From: an uncultured Clostridia bacterium
Lineage (GTDB): Bacteria; Bacillota; Clostridia; Christensenellales; Aristaeellaceae
NCBI GenBank assembly: GCA_946409855.1
Contig: CAMJXZ010000077.1
Coordinates: 1-11,207 of the forward strand
Length of the DNA stretch: 11,207 nt
Direction: 5' to 3'
In this document: piece by piece, positions 7,743 through 11,207 of the stretch
How the letters are laid out: each line of letters opens with the position of its first letter
How positions within the stretch are numbered: the first letter of the stretch is position 1
Notes under the pieces: generated by a model
The model's input: the letters and a program-made list of their open reading frames with translations, nothing else
Told to the model about the DNA's origin: nothing
The model's database searches: none
Translations under genes and position numbers: made by a program

Positions 7743-7760
7743 TACAGTCATCCGACTGTA
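7743..7760. promoter_or_regulatory. Dyad overlapping the -10/start region of the surface gene promoter
   Basis: A 7-bp inverted repeat TACAGTC / GACTGTA separated by ATCC. It overlaps the end of the -10 box (7760-7765) and the predicted start (about 7753). It could be an operator or a 5'-end RNA hairpin. Confidence 0.4.
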
Positions 7761-7789
7761 ATATATCAGAATCCTCCCTTTCCTGTCTA
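7760..7789 (-). promoter_or_regulatory. Candidate promoter for the large surface protein gene
   Basis: On the minus strand: -35 TAGACA (7789..7784), an 18-base spacer, and -10 TATATT (7765..7760), each 5 of 6 matches to consensus. The start near 7753 gives a leader of about 344 bases. Two direct repeats lie just upstream (7792-7825), which supports this as a regulated promoter. Confidence 0.6.
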
Positions 7790-7791
7790 CT

Positions 7792-7825
7792 GTTTTTCAT
7801 TGTTACATCAATGTTTTTACATTGT
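7792..7825 (-). repeat. Paired direct repeats upstream of the surface gene promoter
   Basis: On the minus strand, ACAATGTAAAAAC (7825..7813) and ACAATGAAAAAC (7803..7792) start 22 bases apart, two helical turns. A reversed copy of the CAATG core lies between them, so CATTG/CAATG half-sites recur every 11 bases (7798-7802, 7809-7813, 7820-7824). The nearer repeat ends 2 bases from the -35 box. The layout resembles direct-repeat sites of LytTR-type response regulators, though the sequence is not a clear match to their consensus. The A-tracts could also act as an UP element. Confidence 0.5.
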
Positions 7826-7993
7826 CTTCACAAAAAAGCGGCAAAAAAGGAGCCGGAAAGCAGCGGAACACGAGCGCAAAACCTGCCATCTGCTTTGGGC
7901 AGTCAGGATGCGCAAAACACGGGACACGCCCGGAAAACCGAATGCTTATAAAACATCCGCTCCAACCGGCGGGCGCCATGCTTCCGCTTTCGA

Positions 7994-8022
7994 TTGACAT
8001 GACACCCGGCCGTGAATATAAT
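7994..8022 (+). promoter_or_regulatory. Perfect-consensus sigma-70-type promoter upstream of the Dus gene
   Basis: TTGACA (7994-7999), a 17-base spacer, TATAAT (8017-8022): 12 of 12 consensus bases with optimal spacing. The start would be near 8029, about 165 bases before the TTG start codon at 8195. Confidence 0.85.
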
Positions 8023-8033
8023 CATGCGGAAAG

Positions 8034-8093
8034 GGCGGCTTGGCGCGGGCCGGCAGGTTTCCCGCCCGTATCCCGCAATGCCGGAAAGCCGCC
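8034..8093 (+). promoter_or_regulatory. Foldable 5' leader element ahead of the Dus gene
   Basis: An outer 8-bp stem GGCGGCTT (8034-8041) with AAGCCGCC (8086-8093) encloses a 6-bp stem CCGGCA (8050-8055) with TGCCGG (8079-8084). The 3' arm can instead pair, with one bulge, with ACGGCCTTTT near 8135-8144, next to a six-T run (8141-8146). This might allow a terminator/antiterminator switch or a small RNA. It does not match a riboswitch class that I recognise. Confidence 0.4.
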
Positions 8094-8149
8094 GGGCATG
8101 ACCCGCTCATTGCCAGAGAAATCATGTCGGCAAAACGGCCTTTTTTGAA

Positions 8150-8166
8150 GCTGCCGTCCAGGCAGC
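8150..8166 (+). promoter_or_regulatory. Hairpin just upstream of the Dus ribosome binding site
   Basis: GCTGCC (8150-8155), loop GTCCA, GGCAGC (8161-8166). It ends 13 bases before the AGGAAGG ribosome binding site at 8180-8186. It has no following T-run, so it is not a terminator; any translational role is inferred. Confidence 0.4.
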
Positions 8167-8194
8167 GCCAATCCAAGTCAGGAAGGGCATCCTG

Positions 8195-9160
8195 TTGATC
8201 ATCTATTTCGCGCCGATGGAAGGCATCACAGACGGGGTTTTGAGGCGCGTCCACCACCAACTCTTCGGCGGGATCGACGTTTACTGCCTGCCGTTCCACA
8301 AACTGACGCAGTCCCTGTCCCTGCTGACCCGTGAGAAGCGGGACATCTCCCCGGAGGAAAACCGCGGGCTCAGGGTGCTGCCCCAGGCGCTGACCCGGGA
8401 CCCCGGCCAGCTGACCGCCTGGCTGGACTACGCGCGCGCCTGCGGCTGTTCCTGCGCGGATCTGAACCTGGGCTGCCCGTCGCCCACTGTGACGCGGCGG
8501 GGCCGGGGCAGCGGGATGCTCCGCGACCTGCCCGCGCTACGCGCGTTTCTGGAACAGCTGTTTTCAAACCCGCTTCCCATACCGCTCTCGGTCAAAACCC
8601 GCATCGGCTATGAAAGCCCGGAAGAGTGGCCGGAGATCCTGGCGCTGCTCAGGGATTATCCCTTTGCCCACACGACGATCCACATACGGACCGCGCGGGA
8701 GCAGTACACCGGATCCATCCATCCGGAGGCTTTCGATCTGGCCCTCCGGCAGGGACTGCCGCATCCAGTCTACAACGGGGATCTGCGGACGCCGGAGGAC
8801 GTGCTGGCCCTGACCGCCCGCTGCCCCGGGACGGAGGCGGTCATGATCGGCCGCGGCCTGCTGGCGGACCCGGCCCTCGCGCGGCGAATCCGCGGCGGCC
8901 CGAAGGCCAGTCCGGCAGAGCTGAGGGCCTGGTACACCGCCCTGTACGAAGGCTGGGCAGAACGTTTTCAGGCAACGATCGCGCTGGGCAGAATTAAAAA
9001 GCTGATGGAGTGGCCCGGCGGGAACGACATCCGGCGAAAAAGGCTGCTGCGCCAGGCCGGAGATATCGAAAGCTGCATCGAAGCTTTGCTCGGGAACGGG
9101 CAGGCGCGGGAAACGGACCCGGAAAACAATGCGCCCATCGGACAGAAGAGAAGCGATTAG
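8195..9160 (+). CDS. tRNA-dihydrouridine synthase (Dus family)
   Basis: A 321-residue flavin enzyme that reduces uridine to dihydrouridine in tRNA. The TIM-barrel motifs of the family are in order: FAPMEGITD (5-13, FMN phosphate side), LNLGCPSP with catalytic C94, VKTRIG with K134, IHIRTAREQYTG with H163 (162-173), YNGDL (193-197) and IGRGLLADP (218-226). A C-terminal helical tRNA-binding region ends in a charged tail. The length is normal for the family. The start is a TTG at 8195 with AGGAAGG 8 bases upstream; the next ATG would delete part of the first barrel strand. I cannot assign the DusA, B or C subgroup with confidence. The gene stands alone behind a perfect-consensus promoter and a structured leader, and ends at a terminator (9232-9276), so it is probably monocistronic. 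Confidence 0.93.
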   Translation: MIIYFAPMEGITDGVLRRVHHQLFGGIDVYCLPFHKLTQSLSLLTREKRDISPEENRGLRVLPQALTRDPGQLTAWLDYARACGCSCADLNLGCPSPTVTRRGRGSGMLRDLPALRAFLEQLFSNPLPIPLSVKTRIGYESPEEWPEILALLRDYPFAHTTIHIRTAREQYTGSIHPEAFDLALRQGLPHPVYNGDLRTPEDVLALTARCPGTEAVMIGRGLLADPALARRIRGGPKASPAELRAWYTALYEGWAERFQATIALGRIKKLMEWPGGNDIRRKRLLRQAGDIESCIEALLGNGQARETDPENNAPIGQKRSD

Positions 9161-9231
9161 CCCTCATCCTCTCACCGCGATGTGCGTACCGTTCGGTATA
9201 CGGCGCGTCCAATATAATCAGACCGGACAGA

Positions 9232-9284
9232 CCCGCAGGCACGGGAAAGATCAGGATACCCTGTGCCTGCGGGCCTTTCATTTG
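9232..9284 (+). terminator. Intrinsic terminator of the Dus gene
   Basis: An 11-bp perfect stem CCCGCAGGCAC (9232-9242) with GTGCCTGCGGG (9263-9273), extended by GGG/CCC inside a one-base bulge, with a 13-base loop. The tail CCTTTCATTT is T-rich but interrupted. It lies 71 bases after the stop codon. Confidence 0.75.
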
Positions 9285-9313
9285 AAATGCCCCTTCCCGC
9301 TGCCAGGCGGATT

Positions 9314-9336
9314 CGGGTCTTTTATCCCAAGACCCG
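9314..9336. repeat. 8-bp inverted repeat in convergent gap
   Basis: CGGGTCTT (9314-9321) and AAGACCCG (9329-9336) with a 7-base loop. No T-run follows on either strand, so it is not a standard terminator. Confidence 0.45.
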
Positions 9337-9354
9337 CTTGGTGCCGGACAGGCG

Positions 9355-9398
9355 AAACAAAAGGCGCGCTTTCGCCATCTGACCGATGGTAAAAGCGC
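9355..9398 (-). terminator. Intrinsic terminator of the caspase-like gene
   Basis: On the minus strand the stem GCGCTTT / AAAGCGC (9398..9392 and 9372..9366) holds an inner stem CCATC / GATGG with a 5-base loop. It is followed by GCCTTTTGTTT. It lies about 120 bases after the stop codon of the caspase-like gene. Confidence 0.65.
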
Positions 9399-9446
9399 AT
9401 CTTCCAAACGGAGCCGTGACCGTTTTCCTTAAACGTTATGCGCAGC

Positions 9447-9496
9447 ATCCCCGCGGGGATCCGCGGAAACGCGGGAGCAAGCCCGCCGCTTTCCGC
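9447..9496 (-). repeat. GC-rich inverted repeats in the 3' untranslated region of the caspase-like gene
   Basis: Two structures lie in tandem. GCGGAAA / TTTCCGC (9463-9469 and 9490-9496) encloses a second stem GCGGG / CCCGC (9471-9475 and 9482-9486). Beside it is the perfect 14-base palindrome ATCCCCGCGGGGAT (9447-9460). Neither has a T-run, so they may protect the mRNA 3' end rather than terminate transcription. Confidence 0.5.
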
Positions 9497-9519
9497 AGGC
9501 CGTCGCAGGCAAAGGCCGC

Positions 9520-11207
9520 TTATCGGAAAAGCGCATAATCACTGCCGGCAGGATACCGCTGAACGTGCTGGTGAGCGCCGTCAGAGAATGAATACGTGTC
9601 ATACTGCTGAATGTAGCTGAACAATTCTGTCAGCGTCAGAATGCCGTTGCCGCTGGAATCGGCAGGCATATTGCCGGATGAGCCGACGCCTTCCGTCAGC
9701 CACTTGGTAAAGTAGTTGTAGCCATAATATTCGCTGCCCCAGCTCATCTCATGATGACGGGCCGCGGCCAGCACATAATACCTGTTTTTGCGCAGATCGC
9801 CGGTGGATTTGGCTTCCAAACCGCTGTCATCCGAAACGGGCACGCCGGGATCCATGCCGGCAAACACGCTGACCGCCCTGGAAACGAAGGCCTGACTGGC
9901 AGCCTCTCCGTCCAAAGACCTGGGGCGGATCACGCCATTCTGCTCCCCGTCGGAGTAATAGATGGCAGAACCTGCGCCGCAGGATTCCAGGATCACGATC
10001 ACGTCGCCCCGGACATACTGATTCAGCCAGGAAGCCAGCGTGGCGAAGGGCAGATCGTTCAGGCCCTCATACTGATCATCGACGTAATGATCAATGGCCG
10101 CCTCTATTTCCTCATCCGTTCCCGATGTCAGCGACCCGGTGAAGGCCAGCTCCAGGTCGCCGTCCCCGCCGTACGCACCGTGCGTGGCGATGAAGAACAG
10201 AGACACGTCGTCGTCCGTGGTGTCGGCAAAGGTGGACTGGATCAGAGAACGGACATCTTCATAGGTTGGATCTATTTTGGTCGTGACCTGATACCTGGCA
10301 TCGCCCGTCTTGCCGCCGTATACGCCGTTGAGCATGGTCCGCATCAGGTTCGTGTCACCGACGTTCCTGCCCGTTACATCCACATAGAAGTACGGATACG
10401 TATAACCTTTGCAGTAATAGCTTGGCGCTCCGGAGGGAATATCTTTCGGGTCATCGGTCCACCTGAGGCAGTTGTTTACGCCCAGCAGCAGCGCGCGGTA
10501 TATGGGCTCACGGGTCATGGTCGTCCCGATGGTGTTGCTGATCCAGAACCAGCCGTTTGTATCCGTGATCTTCAGACGGTAATAACCGAAGGTGGAAGCG
10601 GTCAGCGTGAAGGAATACGTCGATTTGGATGTGCTCTTATCCGTCCAGTTTTCCTGATCCGCGCTGTATTGCCACAGATACGACGCGTCGGAAGAGAAGT
10701 TCGATGCGGCCGCGGTCAGGATAATCAGGGTGCCCGATGTTCCGCTTGTGGTATTCGCGCTGATCGACAGGGACGGATAGACGTAATCAATGCGGACCGC
10801 ATTGCTGTGCCAGGTGCCGCTGCTGTCCGTGACGGCGCAGCGGTATTCATAGACCGCCAGATCGTACGACGCGAGGAAACTCATTACCAGCGTGCCGGTG
10901 TTGTTCGGATCCGTGTTCCACTCATTGGCGCTTTTCTCTTTTCTCTGCCACTCATAAGAGACCGTGCCCTGGGCATTCTGTACATCAGCCGTCAGAGAAA
11001 CCGGCTGCCCATTGATGGCAGACGCGGGCTCCGCCGTCACCGTCACCGTCGGTTCCGACAGCAGCGTATAGGTGACCGTATCCGAATACCGCACCCCGTA
11101 CGTATTGGACGCCTTCAGGCGGAAACGGTAATTTTCCGTGTCCCCGGACGCAGGGAAAGTCAGCGTATCGGTGGCCGTGCCCGTCCAGCCGTCGCCGTCC
11201 GTAAGGT
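9520..11207 (-). CDS. Ig-like repeat protein with C-terminal caspase-like (C14-type) protease domain, 5' end cut
   Basis: The frame stays open to the right edge, so the N-terminus, including any signal peptide, is missing; 561 residues are visible. A GTG at 11094 is not the start, because the 37 codons upstream of it continue an Ig-like strand pattern. Visible residues 1-45 end one Ig-like domain, and two more follow (about 52-142 and 144-233, each with a YxWQ-type core strand). From about 236 a caspase-like fold begins with YRALLLGVNN. The predicted dyad is His342 in FIATHGAYGG and Cys409 in ILESCGAG, as in C14/metacaspase-type peptidases. Near the end a loop, DSSGNGILTLTE, fits the EF-hand pattern (D-x-S-x-N-G-x-L-x-x-x-E), and QRYPAGSDYALF closes the domain. 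It is probably secreted and cell-surface associated, with an unknown substrate. No anchor follows the protease domain; one could only lie at the missing N-terminus. Confidence 0.85.
   Translation of the reverse strand, partial: LTDGDGWTGTATDTLTFPASGDTENYRFRLKASNTYGVRYSDTVTYTLLSEPTVTVTAEPASAINGQPVSLTADVQNAQGTVSYEWQRKEKSANEWNTDPNNTGTLVMSFLASYDLAVYEYRCAVTDSSGTWHSNAVRIDYVYPSLSISANTTSGTSGTLIILTAAASNFSSDASYLWQYSADQENWTDKSTSKSTYSFTLTASTFGYYRLKITDTNGWFWISNTIGTTMTREPIYRALLLGVNNCLRWTDDPKDIPSGAPSYYCKGYTYPYFYVDVTGRNVGDTNLMRTMLNGVYGGKTGDARYQVTTKIDPTYEDVRSLIQSTFADTTDDDVSLFFIATHGAYGGDGDLELAFTGSLTSGTDEEIEAAIDHYVDDQYEGLNDLPFATLASWLNQYVRGDVIVILESCGAGSAIYYSDGEQNGVIRPRSLDGEAASQAFVSRAVSVFAGMDPGVPVSDDSGLEAKSTGDLRKNRYYVLAAARHHEMSWGSEYYGYNYFTKWLTEGVGSSGNMPADSSGNGILTLTELFSYIQQYDTYSFSDGAHQHVQRYPAGSDYALFR

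Larger units (their letters stand above)
7410..8194. other. Divergent intergenic region between surface protein and Dus genes
   Basis: 785 bases with no convincing gene on either strand. From left to right it holds a GC-rich leader of about 340 bases for the minus-strand surface gene, that gene's promoter with a dyad and upstream repeats (7743-7825), the perfect plus-strand promoter (7994-8022) and a foldable leader of about 165 bases for the Dus gene. The leader of the surface gene contains a long imperfect stem (7601-7614 with 7660-7671, two bulges). No known riboswitch was recognised in either leader. Confidence 0.6.
9161..9519. other. Convergent intergenic region with terminators and inverted repeats
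   Basis: 359 bases between the convergent Dus and caspase-like genes, with no convincing gene. It contains the Dus terminator (9232-9276), a plain 8-bp hairpin (9314-9336), the minus-strand terminator (9355-9398), a 14-base palindrome (9447-9460) and a long GC-rich stem-loop (9463-9496). A TATAAT at 9213-9218 has no convincing -35 box. Confidence 0.6.

Noticed and set aside
7434..7751. 105-residue minus-strand open frame (and an overlapping one at 7588-7800) in the leader of the surface gene
   Set aside because: No ribosome binding site, composition typical of GC-rich chance frames, and they overlap or start at the predicted promoter and transcription start.
7822..8148. 108-residue plus-strand frame before the Dus gene
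   Set aside because: TTG start without a ribosome binding site; it runs across the perfect promoter and the structured leader, and the product has no recognisable fold.
9213..9218. TATAAT after the Dus stop codon, possibly driving a small hairpin RNA
   Set aside because: No acceptable -35 box at 16-18 bases and no extended -10; the following hairpin is well explained as the Dus terminator.
11092..11094. GTG as start of the caspase-like gene
   Set aside because: The frame continues upstream to the edge with Ig-like strand residues, so the gene is cut by the window.

Overview
The window looks like a GC-rich Gram-positive chromosome of the class Clostridia, probably from a gut or rumen relative. 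The reasons are a clostridial-type LuxS N-terminus, a secreted protein with Cna-B and FctA-type pilin domains, Firmicutes-style AGGAGG ribosome binding sites with GTG and TTG starts, and strong intrinsic terminators. No rRNA, tRNA, CRISPR array, insertion sequence or phage gene was seen. This placement rests on family style only, not on any search.

Left block (1-2505, minus strand): a leftward gene cluster made of a membrane-anchored coiled-coil HAD phosphatase, a YfcE/MJ0936-type metallophosphoesterase with an unusual C-terminal extension, and the first 23 codons of luxS, which is cut by the left edge. It has one good promoter at 2476-2505. A stem-loop lies at the very 5' end of the predicted transcript. 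The three genes are probably co-transcribed.

Middle block (2506-7825): a plus-strand 57-residue peptide gene with a textbook ribosome binding site sits between two leftward genes. Its leader resembles double-glycine (bacteriocin/RiPP) leaders and its core is rich in proline and arginine. It converges on a 1407-residue secreted multidomain protein (minus strand), and the two share a 12-bp-stem bidirectional terminator. The large protein has a signal peptide, several Ig-like fibre domains, a Cna-B/SpaA domain and a final FctA-like domain, but no LPXTG sorting signal. Its likely promoter lies about 340 bases upstream of the start and is flanked by two near-identical A-rich direct repeats 22 bp apart, an arrangement that suggests activator binding.

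Right block (7994-11207): a tRNA-dihydrouridine synthase gene (plus strand, TTG start) lies about 165 bases downstream of a perfect-consensus sigma-70-type promoter, with a foldable leader in between. It converges on a minus-strand gene cut by the right edge, which encodes Ig-like repeats followed by a caspase-like cysteine protease domain with an intact His/Cys dyad. The convergent gap holds terminators for both sides.

The best candidates for something undescribed are the Pro/Arg-rich peptide precursor, the non-anchored adhesin-like protein with its repeat-flanked promoter, and the Ig-caspase protein. Nothing in the window proves that they act together.
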